Notes: generated by a model not told the origin, from the sequence alone. 64,000 nucleotides of DNA from Escherichia coli (GCF_036503815.1 NZ_AP027764.1:4340001-4404000); one strand, 5' to 3'. Shown: positions 28,089 to 36,984, counted from the first letter of the stretch. Translations and numbers: made by a program.

Positions 28089-28682
28089 TCACTCCTTGAG
28101 AAGAGTTTTTATCGCTTCCCCCGCCAGGGCAGCTGTTGCACAGAGTTGTTCGATGGAGTGCCCCTCTCGTGCCTTCGCAGAAAGCCCTGACATCACGGTA
28201 CTCATAAAATCAGTCACACATTGTGCGCTTTGTGGATGCCGCCTGGCGATATAGTCATAAATGGTTGTTTCTGCGGCGTGATAATATTGAACGGCAATAT
28301 CACGCGCTTGTGGATCATGACTATGAATACCTTCAAGAACCATACAGCCAGCGCAGCCGCCGTTTTGGCTATATCTGCGCGCCGCTTCTTTTAATACCTC
28401 AACCAGGCACTCGCCTACCGGACGATCATCACGAAGAATATCGGCAAGCGGAATAGCTTCCGTACCGACATATTCATTGAGTACACGGCTAAATAACCCA
28501 GCCTTACTGCCAAAAGCCGCGTAGAGGCTCGGGGGGTTAATACCAAGATAATCAGTGATTTCAGCAACACTGACAGCATCGAAACTTTTTTGGTGAAAAA
28601 GCACTTTTGCCGCAGAGACTGCCTGCTCAGGAGCGAAACGTCTGGGACGACCAGGAACACGAGATTGTTTTTTAGTGACCAT
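28089..28682 (-). CDS. bdcR: TetR-family repressor of bdcA
   Basis: A 197-residue TetR regulator (YjgJ). The helix-turn-helix lies at about residues 35-55 (VAEITDYLGINPPSLYAAFGSK). E. coli BdcR represses the divergent bdcA. Its start codon lies inside one arm of a perfect inverted repeat (28681-28722) that also covers the bdcA promoter, so autoregulation is likely. No defect seen. Confidence 0.94.
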   Translation of the reverse strand: MVTKKQSRVPGRPRRFAPEQAVSAAKVLFHQKSFDAVSVAEITDYLGINPPSLYAAFGSKAGLFSRVLNEYVGTEAIPLADILRDDRPVGECLVEVLKEAARRYSQNGGCAGCMVLEGIHSHDPQARDIAVQYYHAAETTIYDYIARRHPQSAQCVTDFMSTVMSGLSAKAREGHSIEQLCATAALAGEAIKTLLKE

Positions 28683-28722
28683 TACAAAACTTGTTGACAG
28701 AAAGTTAAAACAGTTTTGTAAT
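28681..28722. promoter_or_regulatory. bdcA promoter embedded in a BdcR-type palindromic operator
   Basis: ATTACAAAACT (28681-28691) and AGTTTTGTAAT (28712-28722) are perfect 11-base inverted arms. Between and over them lies a plus-strand promoter: TTGACA (28694-28699), 17-base spacer, TGTAAT (28717-28722). One arm overlaps the -10 box and the other overlaps the bdcR start codon. Confidence 0.8.
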
Positions 28723-28752
28723 GCATGTTACATAATAAATCAAGGAGTCCTT

Positions 28753-29466
28753 ATGGGCGCTTTTACAGGTAAGACAGTTCTCATCCTCGGTGGCAGTCGT
28801 GGAATCGGTGCTGCTATCGTACGTCGTTTCGTCACCGATGGGGCCAATGTACGATTCACCTATGCGGGGTCGAAAGATGCCGCTGAACGCCTGGCACAAG
28901 AGACGGGAGCGACAGCAGTATTCACAGATAGTGCTGACAGAGACGCTGTCATTGATGTCGTTCGTAAGAGCGGCGCATTGGATATCCTGGTGGTAAATGC
29001 AGGTATTGGCGTCTTTGGCGATGCCCTGGAATTAAATGCCGACGATATTGATCGCCTTTTCAAAATCAATATTCATGCTCCTTACCATGCCTCTGTTGAA
29101 GCCGCCCGGCAGATGCCCGAAGGCGGGCGCATCTTAATCATCGGCTCCGTGAATGGCGATCGTATGCCTGTTGCAGGCATGGCTGCTTATGCCGCCAGTA
29201 AATCTGCCCTGCAAGGTATGGCGCGCGGGCTGGCCCGTGATTTTGGACCGCGTGGGATCACCATCAACGTCGTCCAGCCAGGGCCAATTGATACCGACGC
29301 GAATCCCGCCAACGGGCCAATGCGCGATATGTTGCATGGTTTTATGGCTATCAAAAGACATGGGCAACCGGAAGAGGTCGCTGGTATGGTCGCATGGTTA
29401 GCAGGGTCAGAAGCCAGTTTTGTTACCGGTGCGATGCATACCATTGATGGCGCGTTTGGCGCATAA
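28753..29466 (+). CDS. bdcA: Cyclic-di-GMP-binding dispersal protein BdcA (SDR fold)
   Basis: A 237-residue short-chain dehydrogenase-like protein (YjgI). It is reported to bind c-di-GMP and raise biofilm dispersal. The cofactor motif GGSRGIG and the catalytic YAASKSA are present, so an oxidoreductase activity is also possible. The start at 28753 follows AAGGAGTCCTT; the frame is open 26 codons further back into the operator but lacks a ribosome site there. Divergent from its repressor bdcR. Confidence 0.94.
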   Translation: MGAFTGKTVLILGGSRGIGAAIVRRFVTDGANVRFTYAGSKDAAERLAQETGATAVFTDSADRDAVIDVVRKSGALDILVVNAGIGVFGDALELNADDIDRLFKINIHAPYHASVEAARQMPEGGRILIIGSVNGDRMPVAGMAAYAASKSALQGMARGLARDFGPRGITINVVQPGPIDTDANPANGPMRDMLHGFMAIKRHGQPEEVAGMVAWLAGSEASFVTGAMHTIDGAFGA

Positions 29467-29485
29467 CCGACTACGCTCAATTAAG

Positions 29486-29515
29486 CCCAGCCATTATCCA
29501 TGATGTCTGGGTTTT
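29486..29515 (+). terminator. Possible terminator of bdcA
   Basis: CCCAG (29486-29490) and CTGGG (29507-29511) flank a 16-base loop and are followed by TTTT. The stem is short. Confidence 0.45.
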
Positions 29516-29596
29516 GTTTACTCACGTCGTCCCCTAAAAGCGGCTCCCGGTAAATATAAATCTTCTGTTCATGTCGTAAATCTTGAGGATAACCAA

Positions 29597-29992
29597 ATGG
29601 TAGAAAGAATCGCTGTTTTCCCTGCTGGCCGACATTCACTGTATGCTGAACATCGTTATTCTGCGGCTATCCGTTCCGGCGATTTGCTGTTTGTTTCCGG
29701 GCAAGTAGGAAGTCGAGAAGACGGAACACCTGAACCCGATTTTCAGCAACAAGTCAGACTGGCATTTGATAATTTGCATGCGACCCTGGCAGCTGCGGGA
29801 TGCACTTTTGACGATATCATTGATGTGACGAGCTTTCATACCGATCCGGAAAAACAATTTGAAGACATCATGACAGTCAAAAATGAAATATTTAGCGCCC
29901 CACCTTACCCAAATTGGACGGCGGTGGGTGTTACCTGGCTGGCAGGCTTTGATTTTGAAATTAAAGTGATAGCGCGCATCCCTGAGCTGTAA
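29597..29992 (+). CDS. yjgH: RidA-family protein YjgH
   Basis: A 131-residue member of the RidA/YjgF/YER057c superfamily, a paralogue of ridA located 2 kb further on. The family fold is recognisable (SGDLLFVSGQVG, then FDDIIDVTSFH). It looks like one of the Rid subfamilies without proven imine deaminase activity; its substrate is unknown. GAGGATAACCAA precedes the ATG. Confidence 0.92.
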   Translation: MVERIAVFPAGRHSLYAEHRYSAAIRSGDLLFVSGQVGSREDGTPEPDFQQQVRLAFDNLHATLAAAGCTFDDIIDVTSFHTDPEKQFEDIMTVKNEIFSAPPYPNWTAVGVTWLAGFDFEIKVIARIPEL

Positions 29993-30219
29993 GCAATAGT
30001 TTTAGCCGTTCGTTTTCACACTCCGCCCTATAAGTCGGATGAATGGAATAAAATGCATATCTGATTGCGTGAAAGTGAAAAAGAAAAAAGCAGGAAATGT
30101 CTGCAATTATTGATACCGAACGACAGTTCTCCTCCAGAATCACATCAAATAAAAATGCATATATTTTGACTTATAATTCAAATAAACCGTTTGCGCAGAC
30201 GAAATATTGCATCAAATGC

Positions 30220-30258
30220 TTGCGCCGCTTCTGACGATGAGTATAATGCCGAACAATT
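30220..30258 (+). promoter_or_regulatory. pyrBI promoter with UTP-sensitive start
   Basis: TTGCGC (30220-30225), a 16-base spacer and the perfect -10 TATAAT (30242-30247). The start region AATTTG follows at about 30255, the sequence known in E. coli pyrBI to allow reiterative U addition at high UTP. Confidence 0.85.
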
Positions 30259-30272
30259 TGCCGGGAGGATGT

Positions 30273-30407
30273 ATGGTTCAGTGTGTTCGACATTTTGTCT
30301 TACCGCGTCTGAAAAAAGACGCTGGCCTGCCGTTTTTCTTCCCGTTGATCACCCATTCCCAGCCCCTCAATCGAGGGGCTTTTTTTTGCCCAGGCGTCAG
30401 GAGATAA
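30273..30407 (+). CDS. pyrL: pyrBI operon leader peptide
   Basis: A 44-residue leader peptide starting MVQCVRHFVLPRL. Its translation, coupled to transcription, prevents formation of the attenuator hairpin when UTP is scarce and polymerase pauses. The coding region runs through the attenuator stem and ends 3 bases before pyrB. The start at 30273 has GGGAGGATGT upstream; a longer in-frame reading from 30207 lies over the promoter and is rejected. Confidence 0.95.
   Translation: MVQCVRHFVLPRLKKDAGLPFFFPLITHSQPLNRGAFFCPGVRR
30361..30387 (+). terminator. pyrBI attenuator
   Basis: AGCCCCTC (30361-30368) pairs with GAGGGGCT (30373-30380), then a run of eight T. It lies inside the 3' part of pyrL, 30 bases before pyrB, as in the known attenuation control. 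Confidence 0.95.
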
Positions 30408-30410
30408 AAG

Positions 30411-31346
30411 ATGGCTAATCCGCTATATCAGAAACATATCATTTCCATAAACGACCTTAGTCGCGATGACCTTAATCTGGTGCTGGCAACAGCGGCGAAA
30501 CTGAAAGCAAACCCGCAACCAGAGCTGTTGAAGCACAAAGTCATTGCCAGCTGTTTCTTCGAAGCCTCTACCCGTACCCGCCTCTCTTTCGAAACTTCCA
30601 TGCACCGCCTGGGTGCCAGCGTGGTGGGCTTCTCCGACAGCGCCAATACATCACTGGGTAAAAAGGGCGAAACGCTGGCCGATACCATTTCGGTTATCAG
30701 CACTTACGTCGATGCGATAGTGATGCGTCATCCGCAGGAAGGTGCGGCGCGCCTGGCCACCGAATTTTCCGGCAATGTACCGGTACTGAATGCCGGTGAT
30801 GGCTCCAACCAACATCCGACGCAAACCTTGCTGGACTTATTCACCATTCAGGAAACCCAGGGGCGTCTGGACAATCTCCACGTCGCAATGGTTGGTGACC
30901 TGAAATATGGCCGCACCGTTCACTCCCTGACTCAGGCGTTAGCGAAGTTCGACGGCAACCGTTTTTACTTCATCGCGCCGGACGCGTTGGCAATGCCGCA
31001 ATACATCCTTGATATGCTCGATGAAAAAGGGATCGCCTGGAGTCTGCACAGCTCTATTGAAGAAGTGATGGCGGAAGTAGACATCCTGTACATGACTCGC
31101 GTGCAAAAAGAGCGTCTGGACCCGTCCGAGTACGCCAACGTGAAAGCGCAGTTTGTTCTTCGCGCCAGCGATCTCCACAACGCCAAAGCCAATATGAAAG
31201 TGCTGCATCCGCTGCCTCGCGTTGATGAGATTGCCACCGATGTTGATAAAACGCCTCACGCCTGGTACTTCCAGCAAGCAGGCAACGGGATTTTCGCTCG
31301 CCAGGCGTTACTGGCACTGGTTCTGAATCGCGATCTGGTACTGTAA
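30411..31346 (+). CDS. pyrB: Aspartate carbamoyltransferase catalytic chain
   Basis: A 311-residue catalytic subunit that makes N-carbamoyl-L-aspartate, the committed step of pyrimidine synthesis. The carbamoyl phosphate loop STRTRLSFE and HPTQTLLD are present. It forms the 2C3:3R2 holoenzyme with PyrI, encoded 12 bases downstream. Controlled by the pyrL attenuator. Distant paralogue of argI, encoded 5 kb to the left. Confidence 0.98.
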
Positions 31347-31358
31347 GGGGAAATAGAG

Positions 31359-31820
31359 ATGACACACGATAATAAATTGCAGGTTGAAGCTATTAAACGC
31401 GGCACGGTAATTGACCATATCCCCGCCCAGATCGGTTTTAAGCTGTTGAGTCTGTTCAAGCTGACCGAAACGGATCAGCGCATCACCATTGGTCTGAACC
31501 TGCCTTCTGGTGAGATGGGGCGTAAAGATCTGATCAAAATCGAAAATACCTTTTTGAGTGAAGATCAGGTAGACCAACTGGCTTTGTATGCACCACAAGC
31601 CACAGTAAATCGCATCGACAACTATGAAGTGGTGGGTAAATCGCGCCCCAGCCTGCCGGAGCGCATCGACAATGTGCTGGTCTGCCCGAACAGCAACTGT
31701 ATCAGCCATGCCGAACCGGTTTCATCCAGCTTTGCCGTGCGAAAACGCGCCAATGACATCGCGCTCAAATGCAAATACTGTGAAAAAGAGTTTTCCCATA
31801 ATGTGGTGCTGGCCAATTAA
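31359..31820 (+). CDS. pyrI: Aspartate carbamoyltransferase regulatory chain
   Basis: A 153-residue regulatory subunit that binds CTP/UTP (inhibition) and ATP (activation). The N-terminal allosteric domain is followed by a zinc domain with four cysteines in the CPNSNC and CKYC motifs near the C-terminus. Directly follows pyrB and ends at a strong terminator. Confidence 0.98.
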
Positions 31821-31835
31821 TTGCGGTTGGTAATA

Positions 31836-31868
31836 AAAGTCTGGCTCCCTATAATGAGCCAGACTTTT
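31836..31868 (+). terminator. Terminator of pyrLBI
   Basis: AAAGTCTGGCTC (31836-31847) pairs with GAGCCAGACTTT (from 31856), followed by a T run. It separates pyrI from ridA. Confidence 0.9.
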
Positions 31869-31892
31869 TACCGCTGTAATAAAGGAGAAATC

Positions 31893-32279
31893 ATGAGCAA
31901 AACTATCGCGACGGAAAATGCACCGGCAGCTATCGGTCCTTACGTACAGGGCGTTGATCTGGGCAATATGATCATTACCTCCGGTCAGATCCCGGTAAAC
32001 CCGAAAACCGGCGAAGTACCGGCAGACGTCGCTGCACAGGCACGTCAGTCGCTGGATAACGTAAAAGCTATCGTCGAAGCCGCTGGCCTGAAAGTGGGCG
32101 ATATCGTTAAAACCACCGTGTTTGTGAAAGATCTGAACGACTTCGCAACCGTAAACGCTACCTACGAAGCGTTCTTCACCGAGCACAATGCCACCTTCCC
32201 GGCACGTTCTTGCGTTGAAGTTGCCCGTCTGCCGAAAGACGTGAAGATTGAGATCGAAGCGATCGCTGTTCGTCGCTAA
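31893..32279 (+). CDS. ridA: 2-iminobutanoate/2-iminopropanoate deaminase
   Basis: A 128-residue trimeric enzyme that hydrolyses reactive enamine/imine intermediates released by PLP enzymes such as threonine dehydratase. The Rid signature is near the C-terminus (ARSCVEVARLPKDVKIEIEA), including the arginine that binds the substrate carboxylate. The start at 31893 follows AAAGGAG. Separated from pyrI by a terminator, so it has its own promoter in between. Confidence 0.97.
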   Translation: MSKTIATENAPAAIGPYVQGVDLGNMIITSGQIPVNPKTGEVPADVAAQARQSLDNVKAIVEAAGLKVGDIVKTTVFVKDLNDFATVNATYEAFFTEHNATFPARSCVEVARLPKDVKIEIEAIAVRR

Positions 32280-32291
32280 TCTCTTTCAAAA

Positions 32292-32322
32292 AGATAATCC
32301 AGGTTTCGCGCCTGGATTATCT
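32292..32322 (+). terminator. Strong hairpin after ridA
   Basis: AGATAATCCAGG (32292-32303) pairs perfectly with CCTGGATTATCT (32311-32322), 12 bp. No T run follows, so it may stabilise the 3' end rather than stop transcription by itself. Confidence 0.6.
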
Positions 32323-32345
32323 GATTCAACCACGGAGGGTTGAAG

Positions 32346-32801
32346 ATGGCTAAATCCCGTTTCACAGATAAGCAAATTGCTGAAATTTTACAGCGGTCAA
32401 AAGAGGGGGCATCTAATAAGGAGCTTTGTGAACACTATCAATTTAGCGTTAACACGCTGCGGCGCTGGCAAGAACAGCACGCTGACGGCATCAGAAGCGA
32501 ATTAAAAAAAATAGAATCTAAAGCACAGATCGTCTTTCTGCTTTTCATTGCTATCGTCATTATACTCACGCTTATATTTGGTAAACCTACAGGTGGATGG
32601 GCAATACCACCTTTATTACTCTATTGTGTTTATTATATCCGCCTGTATCGCAACATCTCCGCCAGACATATAAAAAAAGAAGACATTTTTCTCTCTCGTT
32701 CTGTTAATAACAGCTATAGCGCCCTTTATAATTTGAGCTGGACGTTTATTTGTTTTTTTATTTTTGCAGTAATCTATTTTTTTATTCAGGTGTTTTCGTA
32801 A
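32346..32801 (+). CDS. Unrecognised protein: transposase-like helix-turn-helix joined to membrane helices
   Basis: A 151-residue protein I cannot name. Residues about 4-42 resemble the N-terminal helix-turn-helix of IS3-type transposase OrfA (FTDKQIAEILQRSKEG, then NTLRRWQEQ). A charged linker follows, then two strongly hydrophobic stretches (about 57-95) and another at the C-terminus (about 130-150). The start at 32346 has GGAGG 7 bases upstream. The gene lies between ridA and the convergent mgtA, where I recall no gene in K-12. The codon pattern is more AT-rich than ridA. It could be a membrane-tethered DNA-binding protein; function unknown. Confidence 0.75.
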   Translation: MAKSRFTDKQIAEILQRSKEGASNKELCEHYQFSVNTLRRWQEQHADGIRSELKKIESKAQIVFLLFIAIVIILTLIFGKPTGGWAIPPLLLYCVYYIRLYRNISARHIKKEDIFLSRSVNNSYSALYNLSWTFICFFIFAVIYFFIQVFS

Positions 32802-32845
32802 CAGACTGACCTGAAAGAGTATTTCAGGCCAGCTTCATCACTTGC

Positions 32846-35542
32846 TTACTGCCAGCCGTAACGACGGCTATAGAACCCTTTCACCAACTGGGTTAACGTC
32901 ATATACCCTGCCAGAATCGCAACCAGCCACGGGAAATAGCTTAACGGCAGCGCCTGCAGTTGCAGATAACTGGCCAACGGCGAAAACGGCAATGCGATCC
33001 CGACTATCATCACAATCACGGTCATGATCATTAACGGCCACGATGCACAGCTCTGAATAAACGGTACACGACGGGTACGGATCATATGCACAATAAGCGT
33101 TTGCGATAGTAATCCCACCACAAACCAGCCCGACTGGAACAGCGTTTGCGTTTCCGGCGTGTTGGCATGGAATACCCACCACATCAGGCAAAACGTCAGA
33201 ATATCGAAGATCGAACTGATCGGTCCGAAGAAGATCATAAAGCGCCCCAGATCCGCCGGATTCCAACGCTGCGGCTTTTGAATTTGCTCGTCGTCGACGT
33301 TATCAAATGGGATCGCCACCTGTGACACATCGTACAGCAGATTTTGAATAAGCAAGTGTAGCGGCAACATCGGCAGGAAGGGCAAGAAAGCACTCGCCAC
33401 CAGCACGCTGAACACATTACCGAAGTTAGAGCTCGCCGTCATTTTGATGTATTTCAGCATGTTGGCGAAAGTGCGACGTCCCTCAATAACCCCCTCTTCC
33501 AGCACCATCAGGCTTTTTTCCAGCAGGATGATATCAGCCGCTTCACGGGCAATATCTACCGCGCCGTCCACAGAAATGCCGATATCCGCAGCGCGTAAGG
33601 CGGGCGCATCATTAATACCATCGCCCATAAAGCCAACCACATGCCCTTCGCGCTTTAGCAAGGTCACGATGCGTTCTTTATGCATCGGCGTCAGGCGAGC
33701 AAACAGCGTGGTGCGCTGTGCAAGATTTGCCAGTTCGTCGTCAGATAGCGTTTCAATATCACTACCAATGACCACCTCTCCCGCGTCCAGTCCCACTTCA
33801 TGGCACACTTTCGCCGCCACTAACTCGCTGTCGCCAGTAAGGATTTTCACGGTAATGCCACTCGCTTTTAATGCCTTCAGTGCCGGAGCTGTTGTCTCTT
33901 TCGGCGGATCAAGGAAAGCAATATATCCTTCGAGGATCAGGTCGGATTCATCCGCCCGCTGGTAATCCCCTTCACGTGCTGGCAGGTATTTCGTCGCCAC
34001 CGCAACCACGCGCAGCCCCTGACGATTCAGCGTATCAGTAACGCGCTTAATCTTACGCAGTATGATGTCATCAAGCGGCACAATCTCACCATTGTGACGC
34101 ACCTGCGAACACACATTGAGGATTTCCTGCAATGCGCCTTTGCAAACCAGTTGATGATGTTCGGTATTCTCTGCCACTACCACCGACATCCGGCGACGCT
34201 CGAAATCAAACGGAATCTCATCAATTTTTTGCCAACGACTGGCCAGCGAGCGCGCTGACTCTTCATCCGTACCTTCGAGCACCGCTGTATCAAGCAGGTT
34301 TTTAAGTCCGGTCTGATAATGACTGTTCAACCACGCGCTATGCAGCACGCGTTCGCTGGTTTTACCGGAGATATCGGTATGATTCTCCAGCACAATTTTA
34401 TCCTGCGTCAGGGTGCCGGTTTTATCAGTGCACAGAATATCCATAGCGCCAAAGTTCTGAATGGCATCCAGATGTTTGACGATCACTTTCTGTTTCGACA
34501 GCTTTACGGCACCACGCGCCAGCGTCGAAGTGACAATCATCGGCAACATTTCTGGCGTTAAGCCTACCGCGACCGAAAGTGCGAACAGTGCCGCTTCCCA
34601 CCAGTCACCTTTGGTGTAACCGTTGATCAGCAACACCACCGGAGCCATCACCAGCATAAAGCGAATCAGCAGCATACTGACGCGGCTAATCCCTTGCTGA
34701 AAGGCATTCGGCTCGCTTTCCTGCTCACTAACACGCCCCGCCAGTTGACCAAACCAGGTGTTGGCTCCTGTAGCAATCACCATTGCTTGTGCCGTGCCGC
34801 TCACCACGGTGGTGCCCATAAAACACAGGGTGTCGCACTCCAGCGGATTGCTGTGCTCCGGCTGGCGAGTGGTTGCGGCTTTTTCCACGGGCAGAGACTC
34901 ACCGGTTAACGACGCCTGAGCGACAAACAGATCCCGCGCCTGCAAGATACGTAAATCTGCCGGGATCATATCCCCCGCCGCCAGTTTTATAATATCGCCG
35001 GGCACTAGTTGGTCTATCGGGATTTCCAGCCAGCCATTTTCACCTTTATCGTTAATTACGCGCAGTACCGTCGCGGTATTACTGACCATCGCTTTCAGGG
35101 CATCTGCCGCTTTGGTGGAACGAGCTTCCTGAATAAAGTTCAGCAACGTAGAAATAGCGACCATTAGCGCGATAACACCTGCGGCAAATAAATCTTCCGT
35201 GGCGTAAGAAATAGCACCGAGAATGGTGAGCAAAATATTAAAGGGGTTGCGATAGCAGACCCATAAATGCACCCACCACGGCGACGGTTGTTGCGCGGGT
35301 AATTTATTTTCACCATGTTGTTCGCGGGCAGATTCCACTTCCGCCTGATTTAACCCTTCCGGATGGGTATTGAACGTTTTCCATAATTCCTGTTCTGGCA
35401 TCACCGCCATTTTCAGGCAATGCGCACTTAAGGACGGCGGGACCGCCGTATTCACTGTCTGCTGCGCGCCAGGCAATGGATCGCGATGAACCAGACGGGA
35501 AGGTAAATGGCGAATGAGCCGGGTAAAAATTTCTTTAAACAT
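32846..35542 (-). CDS. mgtA: Magnesium-importing P-type ATPase
   Basis: An 898-residue P3B-type ATPase of the inner membrane that imports magnesium under starvation. The phosphorylation motif DKTGTLT, the TGES motif of the actuator domain and the hinge GDGINDAPAL are visible, with about ten membrane helices. Transcription starts from a PhoP-controlled promoter and passes a 260-base leader encoding MgtL. Full length. Confidence 0.97.
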   Translation of the reverse strand: MFKEIFTRLIRHLPSRLVHRDPLPGAQQTVNTAVPPSLSAHCLKMAVMPEQELWKTFNTHPEGLNQAEVESAREQHGENKLPAQQPSPWWVHLWVCYRNPFNILLTILGAISYATEDLFAAGVIALMVAISTLLNFIQEARSTKAADALKAMVSNTATVLRVINDKGENGWLEIPIDQLVPGDIIKLAAGDMIPADLRILQARDLFVAQASLTGESLPVEKAATTRQPEHSNPLECDTLCFMGTTVVSGTAQAMVIATGANTWFGQLAGRVSEQESEPNAFQQGISRVSMLLIRFMLVMAPVVLLINGYTKGDWWEAALFALSVAVGLTPEMLPMIVTSTLARGAVKLSKQKVIVKHLDAIQNFGAMDILCTDKTGTLTQDKIVLENHTDISGKTSERVLHSAWLNSHYQTGLKNLLDTAVLEGTDEESARSLASRWQKIDEIPFDFERRRMSVVVAENTEHHQLVCKGALQEILNVCSQVRHNGEIVPLDDIILRKIKRVTDTLNRQGLRVVAVATKYLPAREGDYQRADESDLILEGYIAFLDPPKETTAPALKALKASGITVKILTGDSELVAAKVCHEVGLDAGEVVIGSDIETLSDDELANLAQRTTLFARLTPMHKERIVTLLKREGHVVGFMGDGINDAPALRAADIGISVDGAVDIAREAADIILLEKSLMVLEEGVIEGRRTFANMLKYIKMTASSNFGNVFSVLVASAFLPFLPMLPLHLLIQNLLYDVSQVAIPFDNVDDEQIQKPQRWNPADLGRFMIFFGPISSIFDILTFCLMWWVFHANTPETQTLFQSGWFVVGLLSQTLIVHMIRTRRVPFIQSCASWPLMIMTVIVMIVGIALPFSPLASYLQLQALPLSYFPWLVAILAGYMTLTQLVKGFYSRRYGWQ

Positions 35543-35804
35543 AAGGAGTCCCTCCGCACTGTCTGAAACAGTGCAGAAATGTCTTCAGGCGTGGCGAAGC
35601 CTTACCTGAAGGTAATAAAGCTGAGCTGGGACGTTAAAACGTCACGGCCTTACGCATCCGGTAACGCCGTGAAAAGACGGGCTTACCGGAAAAGTTTTAA
35701 TCTCCGTCGAGGGAGAGGCGTGGGATCAGGTTCCATATAACCTCCGGTAAGTGAAAAAAGCGCCGCAAATAATAAGGAGAATCCAATAATATTCGTGGCA
35801 TTTA
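35543..35804 (-). promoter_or_regulatory. mgtA leader RNA (magnesium/proline-responsive 5' UTR)
   Basis: About 262 bases separate the inferred start site from the mgtA ATG, as in the known E. coli/Salmonella mgtA leader. It carries the small ORF mgtL and several stem-loops, for example the GTCACGGC/GCCGTGA arms at about 35641-35672. In the described system, magnesium or proline levels decide whether Rho stops transcription in the leader. Confidence 0.85.
35683..35736 (-). CDS. mgtL: mgtA leader peptide
   Basis: A 17-codon ORF encoding [17 protein letters not shown]. Its proline codons make translation sensitive to proline and, through ribosome behaviour, to magnesium; translation of mgtL controls elongation into mgtA. 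It is identical to the K-12 peptide as I recall it. A longer in-frame reading back to 35889 runs through the promoter and is rejected. Confidence 0.93.
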
Positions 35805-35811
35805 TGGCGAT

Positions 35812-35846
35812 ATAATACCTACTGGCAACTAAACCAACGATAAACC
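35812..35846 (-). promoter_or_regulatory. PhoP-dependent promoter of mgtA
   Basis: On the minus strand the direct repeat GGTTTA-TCGTT-GGTTTA (complement of 35830-35846) is a perfect PhoP box. It lies 12 bases upstream of the -10 box TATTAT (complement of 35812-35817), the classic PhoP spacing. Confidence 0.93.
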
Positions 35847-35918
35847 AGACTTTACCCATTGCTGAATGCACGGGTAAAGTTAGGCTCAAATAATGAAACG
35901 CAATTACGGGACAACAGG

Positions 35919-36866
35919 ATGCAAAATCGGCTGACCATCAAAGACATCGCGCGCTTAAGCGGCGTGGGGAAATCTACGGTTTCCCGAGTGCTGAATAACG
36001 AAAGCGGCGTGAGTCAGCGCACGCGCGAGCGCGTGGAAGCAGTGATGAATCAGCATGGATTTTCCCCTTCCCGCTCCGCACGCGCTATGCGTGGGCAAAG
36101 CGACAAAGTCGTCGCCATCATCGTGACCCGTCTGGATTCGTTGTCAGAAAATCTCGCCGTCCAAACCATGCTGCCAGCGTTCTATGAACAAGGTTACGAC
36201 CCGATCATGATGGAAAGTCAGTTTTCTCCGCAATTAGTTGCCGAACATTTGGGGGTGCTGAAACGGCGTAATATCGACGGCGTAGTGCTGTTCGGTTTTA
36301 CCGGCATAACCGAAGACATGTTAGCCCACTGGCAGTCATCGCTGGTTCTGCTGGCGCGTGACGCAAAAGGCTTTGCTTCGGTCTGTTATGACGACGAAGG
36401 GGCAATCAAAATCCTGATGCAACGGCTGTATGACCAGGGGCATCGTAATATCAGTTATCTCGGCGTGCCGCATAGTGACGTGACGACCGGTAAGCGACGT
36501 CACGAAGCCTACCTGGCATTCTGCAAAGCGCATAAACTGCATCCCGTTGCCGCTCTGCCAGGCCTTGCGATGAAGCAAGGCTATGAGAACGTAGCAAAAG
36601 TGATTACCCCTGAAACCACCGCGTTACTGTGCGCAACCGACACGCTGGCACTTGGCGCAAGTAAATACCTGCAAGAGCAACGCATCGACACCTTGCAACT
36701 GGCGAGCGTCGGTAATACACCGTTAATGAAATTCCTCCATCCGGAGATCGTCACCGTTGACCCAGGTTACGCCGAAGCCGGACGCCAGGCGGCCAGCCAG
36801 TTAATTGCGCAGGTAACCGGGCGCAGCGAACCGCAACAAATCATCATCCCCGCCACCCTGTCCTGA
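35919..36866 (+). CDS. treR: Trehalose operon repressor
   Basis: A 315-residue LacI-family repressor that responds to trehalose-6-phosphate. The helix-turn-helix IKDIARLSGVGKSTVSRVLNN is at residues 7-27. It represses treBC just downstream through the operator at 36906-36919. The start at 35919 has ACAGG close by; the frame is open 20 codons upstream but the known start is preferred. Divergent from mgtA. Confidence 0.96.
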   Translation: MQNRLTIKDIARLSGVGKSTVSRVLNNESGVSQRTRERVEAVMNQHGFSPSRSARAMRGQSDKVVAIIVTRLDSLSENLAVQTMLPAFYEQGYDPIMMESQFSPQLVAEHLGVLKRRNIDGVVLFGFTGITEDMLAHWQSSLVLLARDAKGFASVCYDDEGAIKILMQRLYDQGHRNISYLGVPHSDVTTGKRRHEAYLAFCKAHKLHPVAALPGLAMKQGYENVAKVITPETTALLCATDTLALGASKYLQEQRIDTLQLASVGNTPLMKFLHPEIVTVDPGYAEAGRQAASQLIAQVTGRSEPQQIIIPATLS

Positions 36867-36905
36867 TCGTTTCCTGAACGATAAATTGTGATCTTCGCTG
36901 CGTTT

Positions 36906-36919
36906 CGGGAACGTTCCCG
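36906..36919. promoter_or_regulatory. TreR operator before treB
   Basis: CGGGAACGTTCCCG is a perfect 14-base palindrome with the central CG typical of LacI-family operators, 66 bases before treB. A TGTGATCTTCGC half-site just upstream may bind CRP. Confidence 0.85.
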
Positions 36920-36984
36920 TTTTTAAATTTTTCCGCGCACTATATTCTGCAGCCAACCAAAAATGTCATCTGCCATGGGGCTTT

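Noticed and set aside
30207..30407. Longer 66-codon version of the pyr leader
   Set aside because: Its start lies upstream of the pyrBI promoter, so the transcript cannot contain it; the 44-codon pyrL is used.
35683..35889. 68-codon frame containing mgtL
   Set aside because: It begins upstream of the PhoP promoter; only the last 17 codons are in the leader RNA.
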